Positions 43,557 to 53,129 are shown, counted from the stretch's first letter. The stretch is DNA of 64,000 nucleotides from Pseudarthrobacter siccitolerans (GCF_030823375.1 NZ_JAUSXB010000001.1:1922001-1986000), one strand, 5' to 3'. The notes: generated by a model not told the origin, from the sequence alone. Numbers and translations are program-made.

Positions 43557-43985
43557 CTAGCTTCCGATCTCCTGCATTTCACCCTGCTGGCTCTGGATTT
43601 CGATCTTGCGTGGCTTGGCCTGCTCCGCCACAGGGATCCTCAGCGTCAGGACTCCCTGGTCGTAGCTGGCCTTGATATTGTCCGTGTCCAGCGTGTCGCC
43701 CAGGATCAGCTGGCGGTTGAAAACACCGCGGGGACGCTCAGACGCCACCAGCTCCACGTTGGGCTGCGTGGGGTCCTGGCGTTCGGCGCGAACCGTAAGG
43801 ACGTTGCGCTCAACGTTCAGGTCCAGCGAATCGGGCTTAACGCCCGGAAGATCAAAGGCAACAACAAACTCCCCGTCCTCCTGCCAGGCATCCATGGGCA
43901 TGGCAGCCGGGCGGGCAGAGGTTCCGAAAACCTGCTGCGTGAGCCGGTCCAGCTCACGGAACGGGTCGGTGCGCATCAACATCAT
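43557..43985 (-). CDS. Hsp20/alpha-crystallin small heat-shock protein
   Basis: A 142-residue holdase. The alpha-crystallin domain runs from about residue 35 ([31 protein letters not shown]) to 125 ([25 protein letters not shown]), and the N-terminus is [21 protein letters not shown]. Such proteins bind unfolding clients under heat or oxidative stress. AAGGAG with 7-base spacing fixes the first of two adjacent ATGs as the start. It diverges from a MerR/HspR-type regulator gene across 136 bp with a 9-bp inverted repeat. Confidence 0.92.
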   Translation of the reverse strand: MMLMRTDPFRELDRLTQQVFGTSARPAAMPMDAWQEDGEFVVAFDLPGVKPDSLDLNVERNVLTVRAERQDPTQPNVELVASERPRGVFNRQLILGDTLDTDNIKASYDQGVLTLRIPVAEQAKPRKIEIQSQQGEMQEIGS

Positions 43986-44024
43986 TTCCCACTCCTTCAG
44001 CTCGTCTGATGTTGGTTCGGTGAC

Positions 44025-44057
44025 ATATCCACCCACGTTATCTATGGTGGTGGATAT
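44025..44057. promoter_or_regulatory. Inverted repeat between hsp20 and the MerR regulator
   Basis: ATATCCACC and GGTGGATAT form a perfect 9-bp inverted repeat with a 15-base centre. It does not resemble the Streptomyces HAIR element (CTTGAGT-N7-ACTCAAG). It is the natural candidate operator for the divergent MerR protein. Confidence 0.55.
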
Positions 44058-44121
44058 AGATTTTTTATAGCACCCATGCGAAACTGAAACAAGATCGCCG
44101 CAGGAAAATTTTGGAGAACCG

Positions 44122-44442
44122 ATGGCAGAGCAGGAAGCAGGACGGGGCCCGGCGCCCGCGAAGGGGCGTGCACTGTATGCCATTTCAGTTGCGGCGGAAC
44201 TGGCAGGCACCGGCCAGCAGAATATCCGCCTTTACGAGACGCGGGGCCTGCTGACTCCGTCCCGCACTTCCGGTGGCACCCGGCAGTACAGCGATGCCGA
44301 CATCGCCGTGCTGCTAAGGATCGGCGAACTCCTTGAGCAGGGCCTGAACCTCGCCGGTGTCGCCAAAGTGCTGGAGTTGGAGGAAACCAACCTCAAACTC
44401 CACCGGGCCTTGAAACGGGCCCGGTCCCGGCCGCGCTCTTGA
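44122..44442 (+). CDS. MerR-family regulator, HspR-like
   Basis: A 106-residue protein. The winged HTH spans about residues 18-85: [62 protein letters not shown], typical of HspR (RLYE.RGLL.P.RT.GGTR.YS). It ends in a short lysine/arginine-rich helix without a metal-binding domain. HspR proteins repress chaperone genes with DnaK as co-repressor; here the target is probably the divergent hsp20 gene and itself. Confidence 0.85.
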   Translation: MAEQEAGRGPAPAKGRALYAISVAAELAGTGQQNIRLYETRGLLTPSRTSGGTRQYSDADIAVLLRIGELLEQGLNLAGVAKVLELEETNLKLHRALKRARSRPRS

Positions 44443-44451
44443 TCGCGGCAC

Positions 44452-45264
44452 TCATTCCCGCGGTGTTTCAGCCTTCGAGAGTTCGCCGGTAATCCGCTCG
44501 CCCGGAATCCTTGCCGTCCGCCAGGTGTCCAGGGCGATGACTGCGCCAAGGATCGCCAGTGACAACGAGACCGAGGCGAGCGCGTCGCTGAGCCAGTGAT
44601 AGCCCAGGTACAACCGGCTGACGGAGGCCAGCACAACGCCGATCCCCGCTCCGATAAACCCGGAAACCGCGGCCTTCCTGTTCTTCCGCCGGGAGAAGAT
44701 CAAAAACGTGCCCACCAGCAGGAAATCGCAGGCCCCGAGGACGTGTCCGGAGGGGAACGAGAAGGTGTGGTCGATGCCAAAAAGCATTTGCTCCACCGGC
44801 GGGCGGGACCGGCGCACAATCTGGAGGATGATCTGCGAAATGATCACGCCGGAGAGCATCGCGGACGCCAGGACGACGGGACACCACGCATGCTTGGCCG
44901 CGAATCCCCACGCGACCACCACCACCAGCACGATGATGGGCAGGGCAATCGGACCAAAGACTATGGCCAGGAAGATCATGACGACTGTCAGCGTCTGGGA
45001 CCTCAGCCCGAGCAGCCAGTCGCGCACGGGCCCGTCGGCAGCGGAGAGGCCGTCGGCCTGGACCACGCTGACGAGGGTGGCGAGGAAGATTGCCAGCCCC
45101 ACCACCACCAGGATGGCAGCCGCGCGGTAGAGCCTGCGCCTGTCGGCCGGGTCCACATAGCGCTCCTCCACCACGAACTTGTCATGGAAGCTCTGCCATC
45201 TGCCCCTGCTTTTCCCGCTGCTTCCGGAGCCTGCTGATCCCTGCTGTCCCACCGGCACGTCCAT
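44452..45264 (-). CDS. PAP2-family membrane phosphatase
   Basis: A 270-residue membrane protein with about five to six hydrophobic segments after residue 45. The three PAP2 motifs are complete: RRSRPPVEQ, FSFPSGH and SRLYLGYHWLSD. It would dephosphorylate a lipid phosphate such as undecaprenyl pyrophosphate or phosphatidate. The ATG giving MDVPVGQQGS (45264) is chosen; the frame extends further upstream without coding character. The ribosome site is weak. Confidence 0.87.
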   Translation of the reverse strand: MDVPVGQQGSAGSGSSGKSRGRWQSFHDKFVVEERYVDPADRRRLYRAAAILVVVGLAIFLATLVSVVQADGLSAADGPVRDWLLGLRSQTLTVVMIFLAIVFGPIALPIIVLVVVVAWGFAAKHAWCPVVLASAMLSGVIISQIILQIVRRSRPPVEQMLFGIDHTFSFPSGHVLGACDFLLVGTFLIFSRRKNRKAAVSGFIGAGIGVVLASVSRLYLGYHWLSDALASVSLSLAILGAVIALDTWRTARIPGERITGELSKAETPRE

Positions 45265-45397
45265 CCCTCGGTAGTGAAGTTTGCCTAGGGTGAAGATTAT
45301 CCCTGTTCCGCGGCGCTGGCGGAGGCAGCAAGCAGGGGCGCTTTCCGGCGGGTGATCGGCGACCGCCGGATACTGTCGTATCCCGGCGGTAGCCTGG

Positions 45398-45958
45398 ATG
45401 GGCGTGATGACCGGCGAATTCGCCATCCGGCGCCTCCTCGCCAAGGACCCGGACCGCGCCCTGGAAGCAATCCGGGAGTTGACGGCGGACCCGGATGAGC
45501 ATGTGCGCCGCCTGGCGAGCGGGGGCACCCGGCCCTATCTGCCGTGGGCGGTGCGCGTTCCCGTCCTCGTCGAGCGCCCGGAAGCCACCCTCCCCATTCT
45601 TGATGCCCTGTACCGGGATTCCTCAGAGTACGTGCGGCGCTCGGTGGCGAACCACCTCAACGACCTCGCCCGGCATGCCCCGGATGCTGTTGTTGCCACC
45701 GCCCGCCGCTGGCTCTCCGCAGCGGACAGCAACACAAAGTGGGTGTAGGCCAACGGCAGCCAGTCCGCGAAGGTCTTTAAGATCTGCACGCTGACCCTTG
45801 CGCCGGGAGAGAGCCGGAGCCTGTCCAAACGCCACGCGTTCCGGCAGATGACCACCCGGGTGCACCATCCGGGACTGCATGCGCTGGAGCTGCAGATCAA
45901 CGGCACAGTGCATGGGCGCACGGAGTTCCTGCTGGAGACGGCCCAGGCCCGAACCTAG
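45398..45958 (+). pseudogene. Decayed DNA alkylation repair (HEAT-repeat) gene
   Basis: Residues 1-116 resemble the middle of DNA alkylation repair/AlkD-like HEAT proteins (DPDEHVRRLASGGTRPYLPWAV, DSSEYVRRSVANHLNDLARHAPD, ending NTKWV). A TAG stop (45746-45748) follows, but the same frame continues for 70 codons with the recognisable C-terminal domain (VFKICTLTLAPGESRSLSKRHAFR, HHPGLHALELQINGTVHGRTEFLLE). The sequence that normally lies between these parts is missing, as is most of the N-terminus. This is best read as a gene with N-terminal loss, internal deletion and a stop. It converges on the subtilase gene. Confidence 0.7.
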
Positions 45959-47835
45959 AAGGAACCCGTGGTGAACTGCCAGCTCCGGCCGGCGAAGGGG
46001 TTCCCTGCGAGGTCGCGCACTGCGGCACCGCCCCCGGTCACGGTCACGGTGTACTTGGTTTTGGCGCCCAGCGGCTGTGCGGGGTCAAGGATCCACTGGT
46101 TCGTGGTCCCGTTCCGGTATACGGAGGCCGGCACCAGGGCCCCGGTGGCAGCGTTCTTGATGGTGAAGGTGGTTCCGGTGACGCCCTGGACAGCCTCGTT
46201 AAAGGTGACGCTGATGTTGTTGGCCCGGCGCACCAGCAGCGCGTTGCTGCCGGGGGTGATGCTCGTGACTGCGGGCGCGGGCCCGGTGAGGAAGCTCCAA
46301 CTGGTGGAGGCCAGCGGAGTGCCCGCGCTGTCCCGGATGGCCGAGGTTCCGCCCACCAGGGTCGCTGTGTAGGTTGTGTCGGTGGCCAGGCTGGCGGCCG
46401 GATCAAGGGTGGCCGTGCGCGTGGTTGCGTTGTAGGTGACGGTGGCGGGGATGGTGCTGCCTGCCGCGTTCTTGAGCAGGAACGTCCCGCTGGTGACACC
46501 CTGGACCGCGGCGCTGAAGGTGGCCGTGACGCTGGTTCCGGCCGTCACGGCTGTGGCATCGGCTCCCGGCGTGACAGCAGTGACGGTAGGCGCTGGGGCA
46601 ACCGGTGCTGGAGCCGGTGCGGGCGCTGCAGCAACTGCAGCAGCGAAGAGCAGCCGGTTGGGCGTGCCGCTGGTTGCGCCGGTGATTACCCCGGCGGTGG
46701 CGTTGGATACCAGCGCTGCAGCCACCTGCGCCGGAGTGAGTGCCGGGTTCTGGGACAGCAGCAGCGCTGCGGCTCCTGCCACATGCGGCGAGGCCATTGA
46801 GGTCCCGGACATCGAGGCCGTGGCCGTGGCCGAGGTGTAGTAGGCGGAGGTGATTGCGACACCAGGCGCGTAGATGTCCACGCAGGAGCCGAAGTTGGAG
46901 AAGGAGGCCTGCCGGTCGGCAGAGTCGCTGGCCGCGACGGTTACGGCGGCGGGAACCCGGGCGGGAGAACTGGTGCAGGCGTCCACGGCAGAGTTGCCGG
47001 CGGCAACCACCGCGGTGACGCCGTCGTTTATTACTGCCTGGATGGCCGCGTCCACAGCGGTGCTCGCGCCGCCGCCCAGGCTCAGGTTGGCGACGGCCGG
47101 CGTCCCGGCGGCGTGGTTGGCGGCCACCCAGTCGAGCCCGGCCACCACATCGGAGTTGTAGCCGGAACCATTGCAGTCGAGCACCCGCACGGGCACTACG
47201 GTGGCAGCCTTCGCCACACCGTAGCTGGAGCCCGCCACTGAGCCGGCGACGTGCGTGCCGTGCCCGTTGCAGTCGCTCGAGCCGAGACCGTCGGCCACGG
47301 CAGACCAGCCTGCGGCCACCCGGCCGCCGAAATCGGTGTGCGAGGCCAGGACGCCCGTGTCCACCACGTAGGCCGTCACGCCGGCACCGGACGAGGTCCA
47401 GGAGTAGGACCCGGACAGGGGCAAGGACTTCTGGTCGATGCGGTCCAGGCCCCACGGTGCCGGCTGCTCGGTGGCAGAAACACTGACGGGGAGGTCCATT
47501 TCCATCGAGACCACGCGGCCGGAGCGCGCCAGGGCCGCCGCCTGGGCGCTGCTGGCGGTGATTACGGCGCCACGGACGGCATGCGAGAAGGTACGCCCCA
47601 CGGCGACGCCCTGGGCCCGGAGTCCGGCCGCCTCTGCTGCCACGTCCGCGTTCGCGGCGTACTGGACGATGTAGCGGGCGGCACCGGCATCAGCCGGCGG
47701 AGCTGCCGAGGCAGGCACGGTAGAGGCGGAGAGCGCGACGGCGGAAACCAGCACTGCTGCGGCGGACAGCATAAAGGCGGGAGTACGAATTTTGGGGTCC
47801 TTGTTTTGGCGTTGTGGGCAGCGCGGGTGAAACAT
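45955..47835 (-). CDS. Secreted subtilisin-family serine protease with Ig-like domains
   Basis: A 626-residue exported protease: signal peptide (to about residue 44, ...STVPASA), inhibitor I9-type propeptide ([20 protein letters not shown]), then the S8 domain with catalytic Asp (AYVVDTGV), His ([10 protein letters not shown]) and Ser ([17 protein letters not shown]). An alanine/proline hinge ([15 protein letters not shown]) leads to two bacterial Ig-like (Big_5/SbsA type) repeats, each with 'VT.IP...TYTATL' strands, ending [11 protein letters not shown]. It probably degrades extracellular protein. The ATG at 47835 has AAGGG and gives a long signal peptide; ATG at 47772 is an alternative. Confidence 0.92.
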   Translation of the reverse strand: MFHPRCPQRQNKDPKIRTPAFMLSAAAVLVSAVALSASTVPASAAPPADAGAARYIVQYAANADVAAEAAGLRAQGVAVGRTFSHAVRGAVITASSAQAAALARSGRVVSMEMDLPVSVSATEQPAPWGLDRIDQKSLPLSGSYSWTSSGAGVTAYVVDTGVLASHTDFGGRVAAGWSAVADGLGSSDCNGHGTHVAGSVAGSSYGVAKAATVVPVRVLDCNGSGYNSDVVAGLDWVAANHAAGTPAVANLSLGGGASTAVDAAIQAVINDGVTAVVAAGNSAVDACTSSPARVPAAVTVAASDSADRQASFSNFGSCVDIYAPGVAITSAYYTSATATASMSGTSMASPHVAGAAALLLSQNPALTPAQVAAALVSNATAGVITGATSGTPNRLLFAAAVAAAPAPAPAPVAPAPTVTAVTPGADATAVTAGTSVTATFSAAVQGVTSGTFLLKNAAGSTIPATVTYNATTRTATLDPAASLATDTTYTATLVGGTSAIRDSAGTPLASTSWSFLTGPAPAVTSITPGSNALLVRRANNISVTFNEAVQGVTGTTFTIKNAATGALVPASVYRNGTTNQWILDPAQPLGAKTKYTVTVTGGGAAVRDLAGNPFAGRSWQFTTGSF

Positions 47836-47940
47836 CCATCCGCCCTTACCAAAAGATTAGGACCCCAAAACGGGCGGGGTCGGGGTCCTTGCCGGATCCT
47901 GTGCCAACCTTGGGTGATTCCTGCGCCCGGCAGGAATCCC

Positions 47941-48813
47941 TTAGTTTGTGCCGCCTCCAGGGGTACCCGGCAGGTGGTTCCGCCAGGAGTGTTCGGGCTC
48001 GAAGCCGAGCAGCCGGCGGGCCTTGTCGATGGACAGCATTGTCTCGTGCTCGGCCAACTCCTTGGTGACTTTGACCCCGGGGAACACCTCCGCAGCGAGG
48101 CCTGCGCTTGACCGGCTCATCACGGTGTCCGCGTTTGCGATGATGTACGCCTCGAAACCGGGTTTGCCGTTTTCCAGGGCGCGGGCCACGGCCTGGGCAC
48201 CATCACGGCCGTCGATGTAGCCCCAGAGGTTCCACTTCCGCAAGGTCGGGTCGACGTCGAAGTCCGGGAACCTGGCATAGTCCCCGGGATCCATGACGTT
48301 GGAAAACCGCAGGCCGGAGATGCTCAGCTCCGGGTCCCAACGGGTCAGCTCCACCGCCATCTGCTCTTCGAGGTGCTTCACCAGGGAGTAGGTGCTTTCC
48401 GGCCGCGCCGGGTACTCCTCGTCCACGGGAATGTAGGGTGGGTCGACGTCGAACGGCAGTCCCAGCACCGTCTCGCTGGAGGCGTACACCACTTTCTTGA
48501 TCCCGGCCCGGCGGGCCGCCTGGAAGACGTTATAGGTGGCGAGCATGTTGTTCTCGAACGTGGCGGCGTCCGGGATGATGCCCGGCGCGGGAACGGCGCC
48601 GAGGTGGACCACGGCATCAAAGCCGGTGTGCCGGTCATCGACGCCCAGCAGGACGTCCAGGACCTGGCCGTAATTGCGCAGGTCCACCACCACAAGCCCG
48701 GGGTTCCGCTCCCCTGCCCGGTCGAGGTTCAGTACCTCGTGTCCGTCATCCGCCAGCCGCCGGACAACATGCCGTCCGAGCTTTCCGCTTCCCCCGGTTA
48801 CTGCTACCCTCAT
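47941..48813 (-). CDS. NAD-dependent epimerase/dehydratase family protein
   Basis: An extended SDR of 290 residues: NAD-binding MRVAVTGGSGKLGRHVVRRL, then VVHLGAVP, catalytic VYASSETVLG and Tyr-x-x-x-Lys in YSLVK. The substrate is probably a sugar nucleotide or an uronate, as in relatives of uronate dehydrogenase, but cannot be fixed. The start overlaps the adenylate kinase stop by 4 bp in reverse order (the kinase gene is upstream on this strand), giving a coupled pair. Confidence 0.85.
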   Translation of the reverse strand: MRVAVTGGSGKLGRHVVRRLADDGHEVLNLDRAGERNPGLVVVDLRNYGQVLDVLLGVDDRHTGFDAVVHLGAVPAPGIIPDAATFENNMLATYNVFQAARRAGIKKVVYASSETVLGLPFDVDPPYIPVDEEYPARPESTYSLVKHLEEQMAVELTRWDPELSISGLRFSNVMDPGDYARFPDFDVDPTLRKWNLWGYIDGRDGAQAVARALENGKPGFEAYIIANADTVMSRSSAGLAAEVFPGVKVTKELAEHETMLSIDKARRLLGFEPEHSWRNHLPGTPGGGTN

Positions 48814-49403
48814 GCGCGTTCTCCCTTTCCGTTGATGAAGCGTTCGACGGCGGTAATCGCCAGTTCGGTGATCTCGCCCGGGTCGCCGCTGCCGTTCACA
48901 GGCACCAGCAGTCCCCTGCCCGCGTAGACAGACACCACCTCATGGGTCTCCCGGTGATACAGGTCGAGGCGGCGCCGGAACACGTCCACGGTATCGTCCT
49001 TGCGGCCCTCTTTTTGGGCACGCCGCAGCATCCGCTGTTCCAGTTCGGAGTCGGGGGCCCGCAGTTCGATCACCGCATCGAGGGAGCCGCCCTGCGAGGC
49101 CAGGAAGTTGTCCAGTTCCACCACCTGGGGTGCGGTGCGGGGGTACCCGTCCAACAGAAAGCCGGAACGGACATCGGCGTCCTGGAGGCGGTCCTTGACC
49201 AAAGCGTTGGTGAGGTCGTCGGGCACAAAATCGCCGCCGTCGAGATACCTGGCAGCTTCGTTGCCGAGGTCGGTCTCCCTGCTCACGTTGCTCCGGAAGA
49301 TCTCACCGGTGGACACCGCGGGGATCCCGAAGTGGCGGGCCAGGCGTTCGGCCTGGGTTCCCTTGCCGGAGCCGGGCGGACCGATGATGAGCAGTCTTGT
49401 CAT
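48810..49403 (-). CDS. Adenylate kinase-like nucleotide kinase
   Basis: A 197-residue kinase: P-loop IGPPGSGKGTQAERLA, TGEIFRSNV, LLDGYPRTAPQVVELDNFL and a short LID (EGRKDDTVDVFRRRLDLY) without zinc cysteines. It interconverts ATP+AMP and 2 ADP. Its setting beside an epimerase, away from secY/map where the housekeeping adk normally lies, suggests a paralog. GGAGGGAC precedes the ATG; long upstream in-frame sequence is not coding-like. Confidence 0.88.
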   Translation of the reverse strand: MTRLLIIGPPGSGKGTQAERLARHFGIPAVSTGEIFRSNVSRETDLGNEAARYLDGGDFVPDDLTNALVKDRLQDADVRSGFLLDGYPRTAPQVVELDNFLASQGGSLDAVIELRAPDSELEQRMLRRAQKEGRKDDTVDVFRRRLDLYHRETHEVVSVYAGRGLLVPVNGSGDPGEITELAITAVERFINGKGERA

Positions 49404-49745
49404 GTTCCTGTCCCTCCGCGGCGCAGCAACCGCTGGTTTCCGGGTCGGCCGCCGGCAGCCCCGGCGCTGCCCCATTCTGCCCACAACGGGCACCACATTG
49501 CCAGCCTCCGGGAGGGGGCCGGAGGCCGGGACTGGCCTACAGTTGTGCTGGCAGCCCGTTGCCGCGCCGACCCGAAAGCGACGGCTCCACAGGCAAGAGC
49601 TGTATATACTTCTGCATATCGGTTTAGCAGCAGGCCGTTGGAAAGTTCTTCGATCCAGCGACTTCAGCCGCTTGCCGCCCCTTCGGGTGGAAGGGGTATG
49701 GTGCCGCCGGGTCGTTTTACCCTGAGCGAATGACACCGAGAAACC
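49404..49745. promoter_or_regulatory. Divergent intergenic region, adenylate kinase and ANTAR gene
   Basis: 342 bases. The only notable part is an AT-richer stretch TGTATATACTTCTGCATATC around 49600-49620 that may include promoter elements for either direction. I see no convincing gene, repeat or operator. Confidence 0.35.
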
Positions 49746-50489
49746 GTGGCCCGCGAGTCAACAGCAAAAACCGACACTTCAATAACTGAGCACCTGCATG
49801 AACTCGTCCTCAACAGCTCTGACGTTGAGGACTTCCTTAACGAACTGGCGCAGGTGTCCGCCCGTAATCTTTCCGAGCCCGGCGACGAGGTGCTGTGCGC
49901 CATCACCCTGCTGCGGCAGCGGAAGGCTGCCGCTGTGACCAGCAGCAGCCCGGCCGCCGCGGCCGTCGCGCGGCTCGAGTACGAGGTCAGCCAGACACCC
50001 AGCATGGAGGCCTCCACGTCCCAGGCCACGGTCTCCGTACCGGACGTCCGGGAGGACGGCCGCTGGCCGGAGTACTCCGCGTCCCTGCTGGGCCAGGGCG
50101 TCCGTTCCGTCCTGGCCGTCCCGTTCGAGCTGGAGGGCGAGACGAAAGCGGCGCTGTTGCTGTACTCGAGCCGCCCCAACCGCTTTGAGTCCCGCGTGCT
50201 TGAGTTTGCCGAAGACTTCGTCGGCCAGACGTCCCTGGCACTGCGGCTTGCGGTGCGCTTCGCAAATCACAGCGAGACTGCGGCCAACCTGCGGGCAACC
50301 CTGGAATCACGGACAGTGATCGATATGGCGGTGGGCATCATCATGGCCCAGAACAGGTGCAGCCAGCAGGACGCGTTTGAGATCCTGAAGACGGCGTCGA
50401 GCACCCGGAATTCCAAGCTGCATGACGTGGCAGCCTCCGTGGTCAACTCGCTCGGGCAGGGCCCTGCCCGTACCCATTACGACGGGTAG
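49746..50489 (+). CDS. GAF-ANTAR RNA-binding antiterminator
   Basis: A 247-residue regulator. Residues 20-175 are a GAF sensor domain (VLCAITLLRQRKAAAVTSSS, VRSVLAVPFELEGETKAALLLYSS). Residues 185-240 are an ANTAR domain (LRATLESRTVIDMAVGIIMAQNRCSQQDAFEILKTASSTRNSKLHDVAASVV). ANTAR domains bind paired RNA hairpins and prevent termination. The start is GTG. It stands before the receiver gene but is separated by about 100 bp. Its RNA targets in this genome are unknown. Confidence 0.9.
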   Translation: MARESTAKTDTSITEHLHELVLNSSDVEDFLNELAQVSARNLSEPGDEVLCAITLLRQRKAAAVTSSSPAAAAVARLEYEVSQTPSMEASTSQATVSVPDVREDGRWPEYSASLLGQGVRSVLAVPFELEGETKAALLLYSSRPNRFESRVLEFAEDFVGQTSLALRLAVRFANHSETAANLRATLESRTVIDMAVGIIMAQNRCSQQDAFEILKTASSTRNSKLHDVAASVVNSLGQGPARTHYDG

Positions 50490-50591
50490 GCAACGGCTTC
50501 CCGGCATTATTACCCGCCCACCACCTGCGCCTAAGCCCGGGCGGAGCTCCACGGCGGTAGACTCATTCCAACTTTCGCCCGGGGGGCTCCA

Positions 50592-51005
50592 ATGGAAAAG
50601 AAACGCGTCTGCGTGGTGGTTGAAGACGACTACGATATCCGCGGATTGATTACCGTCGTCCTGCGACGCGCAGGATTTGAGGTCAAGGCTGTGGCCACCG
50701 GCGCGGAGGGCATCGCCGCCGCGGCAGACCCTGCCGTCTCACTGGTCACCCTGGACCTGGGCCTGCCGGACATGGACGGGCACGTGGTGGCCCGAGCCGT
50801 AGCCGCGTTGACCAAGGCGCCGCTCCTTTTCCTCACGGCCAGGTCCGAGAACGACGACGTGCTGGCAGGCATGGCCTCCGGCGCCGCCGCCTACCTCACC
50901 AAACCCTTCCGCCCCGGGGAACTGCGGGATCTGGCCGAACAGCTGTGTCCCGCTCCCGCTCCTCTTTCACAGCTTCCACACATACCCGGCAAATCCCTCT
51001 GCTAG
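50592..51005 (+). CDS. Stand-alone response regulator receiver protein
   Basis: A 137-residue CheY-like receiver: acidic pair in VVVEDDYD, phosphoacceptor Asp55 in TLDLGLPD, Thr82 in FLTARS and Lys104 in YLTKPF. After residue 117 only a short proline-rich tail follows; there is no output domain. No histidine kinase gene is adjacent. It is 22 bp upstream of the surface polymer cluster and on the same strand, so it may be co-transcribed with it. Confidence 0.88.
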   Translation: MEKKRVCVVVEDDYDIRGLITVVLRRAGFEVKAVATGAEGIAAAADPAVSLVTLDLGLPDMDGHVVARAVAALTKAPLLFLTARSENDDVLAGMASGAAAYLTKPFRPGELRDLAEQLCPAPAPLSQLPHIPGKSLC

Positions 51006-51027
51006 TTTGCCTGCCTAGAAATGAGGC

Positions 51028-52023
51028 ATGACTCCTCAGCAGAACAAACCCCGTAAAGGCAGCCGTTTCCGGCGTGCCGTGGTAGCAGGGGCCGTTGCCC
51101 TCACCCTTTCAGCCGGCGGCGCCACCGCCTGGGCCCTGGACCGTTTCGTCGTCCAGCATGTGGAGATCTCCGACGTCTCCGCCTACGAAGCCAGCCAGAC
51201 GGGCACCTCCACGGGAACGTCCGCGGGCACTTCCACCAGCACGACGGCGGACACGGCCTCCGCCGCCGCCGTCACCACGGATACCTCCCACGTTTCCGGT
51301 TCCTCCAACATCAACATCTCCACGGTGACCACCGGCAGCGGCAACAGCACCGTCACCTACTACGTGGCCGACGTCGTGCTCGATGACGCCACCACCCTGC
51401 AGTCAGCCTTCGCGAACGACAGTTTTGGTGAGAACATCACCGAAACCACCTCCGCCATCGCCGAAGCCAACAACGCGGTTTTCGCGATCAACGGCGATTA
51501 CTACGGCTTCCGCGATACCGGCATCGTGATCCGCAACGGCGTCGTGTTCCGGGATGAGGGTGCGCGCCAGGGCCTGGCGTTCTACCGCGACGGAAGGGTG
51601 TTGGTCTACGACGAAACCACCACCACCGCCGAACAGCTGCTGGCCGACGGCGTCTGGAACACCCTCTCCTTCGGCCCCTCCCTGCTGGACAACGGCGGGG
51701 TGGCCAAGGGCATCGAGGACGTTGAGGTGGACACCAACTTCGGCAACCACTCCATCCAGGGCGAACAGCCGCGCACCGCCGTCGGAATCAGCGATGAAAA
51801 CCACCTGGTGTTCGTGGTGGTGGATGGCCGCAGCCCCGGCTACAGCGCCGGCGTCACCATGACAGGCCTCGCCGAAATCATGCAGGGCCTGGGTGCCACC
51901 ACTGCCTACAACATCGACGGCGGCGGCTCGTCCACCATGTACTTCAACGGCGGCCTGGTGAACAACCCGCTGGGTGAAAACAAGGAACGCGGCACCTCCG
52001 ACATCCTGTACATAGCGGAGTAG
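51028..52023 (+). CDS. Exported phosphodiester glycosidase-family (NAGPA domain) protein
   Basis: A 331-residue protein with a basic N-terminus (KPRKGSRFRR) and one signal/anchor segment (about residues 18-38), then a Ser/Thr-rich linker (TGTSTGTSAGTSTSTT, residues 58-95) and a NAGPA domain with FAINGDYYGFRDTGIVIRNG, RTAVGISDENHLVFVVVDGR and NIDGGGSSTMYFNGGLVNNP. Members cleave phosphodiester-linked sugars or process exopolysaccharide. It begins a run of five same-strand genes with small gaps. It probably acts outside the membrane on a surface polymer. Confidence 0.82.
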   Translation: MTPQQNKPRKGSRFRRAVVAGAVALTLSAGGATAWALDRFVVQHVEISDVSAYEASQTGTSTGTSAGTSTSTTADTASAAAVTTDTSHVSGSSNINISTVTTGSGNSTVTYYVADVVLDDATTLQSAFANDSFGENITETTSAIAEANNAVFAINGDYYGFRDTGIVIRNGVVFRDEGARQGLAFYRDGRVLVYDETTTTAEQLLADGVWNTLSFGPSLLDNGGVAKGIEDVEVDTNFGNHSIQGEQPRTAVGISDENHLVFVVVDGRSPGYSAGVTMTGLAEIMQGLGATTAYNIDGGGSSTMYFNGGLVNNPLGENKERGTSDILYIAE

Positions 52024-52031
52024 GAAAGGCC

Positions 52032-53129
52032 ATGATCATCCTGATCCCGGCCTACGAGCCGGACCAGCAGCTGCCGGCTTTGATCCGCAGCATCCGCGAC
52101 GCAGAACCGTGGGTTCCCATCCTGGTGGTGGACGACGGAAGCGGCCCGCAGTACCGGGACGTGTTCGACGGCGTCAGGGCACTGGGGTGCCATGTCATCG
52201 GTTACGAGCACAACCATGGAAAGGGCTTTGCCCTCAAGACCGGCTTCGGCTTCATCGCCGACTACCTCCCGGGCCACGATGTGGTCTGCGCCGACAGCGA
52301 CGGCCAGCACACAGTGGTGGACATCCTACGGGTGGGGGAAACCCTCGGCCAGAACCGGGCAGGACAGCGTTGGGCCACCATGGTCCTGGGCAGCCGGTCC
52401 TTCACCGGCAACGTCCCCGCACGGAGCCGGCTCGGCAACAGCGCCACCAGGTCACTCTTCACCCTCGCCACCGGCGAGCGCATCCCCGATACCCAGACAG
52501 GCCTCCGCGGCTACCCCGGAGCAATGATCCCCTGGCTGAGGTCGGTCCGCGGCGACCGCTACGAGTATGAGCTGAACCTGCTGCTCAAAGCCAAGACCGG
52601 CGGCTATTCCATCCAGTCGGTGGAGATCTCCACTGTCTACCTGGACCACAACTCGGGCTCGCATTTCCGGCCCTTTGCGGATTCAGTGCGCATCTATGCT
52701 CCGCTGCTGAAGTTCCTTGCTTCCTCCTTTACGGCCTTCCTGCTGGACACCGTCCTGTTCCTGCTGCTCACGCTGGCCGTCGATTCGCTGCTCCTGGCAG
52801 TGCTGGGCGCCCGCGCCGTGAGCTCCGTCGTGAATTTCCTGGTCAACCGGAACGTTGTTTTCGAACACGGCAGGGACAAACCGGCCAGTGCTGCCGTGGT
52901 CCGCTATTTCAGCCTGGCTGCCGTGCTGCTGGCCGCGAATTTCGGCGTGATCTGGCTGCTCGAAGCCGCCGGGCTGCCCGCCCTGCCGGCCAAGATCCTG
53001 GCTGAGGTCCTCCTGCTGGCGGCCAGCTTCGCCGCACAGCAGCGCTGGCTCTTCGCCGGCAAAACTTCCCGTGGGAAGGCCGGCAGCACGTCCAGCGAAG
53101 CACCAGCCCGCACTCATATATCCGGCTAG
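52032..53129 (+). CDS. Glycosyltransferase family 2 fused to GtrA-like membrane domain
   Basis: A 365-residue membrane protein. Residues 1-215 are GT-A (ILIPAYEPDQQLPALI, VVDDGSG, the DxD-like ADSDGQH and GLRGYP). Residues 225-345 contain four hydrophobic segments of the GtrA type, including SVVNFLVNRNVVFEHG. Such fusions transfer sugars to polyprenyl phosphate and may flip the product for cell-surface glycosylation. The gene starts 8 bp after the NAGPA gene. Confidence 0.87.
   Translation: MIILIPAYEPDQQLPALIRSIRDAEPWVPILVVDDGSGPQYRDVFDGVRALGCHVIGYEHNHGKGFALKTGFGFIADYLPGHDVVCADSDGQHTVVDILRVGETLGQNRAGQRWATMVLGSRSFTGNVPARSRLGNSATRSLFTLATGERIPDTQTGLRGYPGAMIPWLRSVRGDRYEYELNLLLKAKTGGYSIQSVEISTVYLDHNSGSHFRPFADSVRIYAPLLKFLASSFTAFLLDTVLFLLLTLAVDSLLLAVLGARAVSSVVNFLVNRNVVFEHGRDKPASAAVVRYFSLAAVLLAANFGVIWLLEAAGLPALPAKILAEVLLLAASFAAQQRWLFAGKTSRGKAGSTSSEAPARTHISG

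Noticed and set aside
45746..45748. Programmed stop-codon readthrough in the alkylation repair gene
   Set aside because: Part of the expected protein is missing on both sides, which fits gene decay; there is no evidence for recoding.
47790..47870. Inverted repeat TTTTGGGGTCC / GGACCCCAAAA around the subtilase start
   Set aside because: One arm lies inside coding sequence and the 59-base spacing makes a functional hairpin or operator doubtful.
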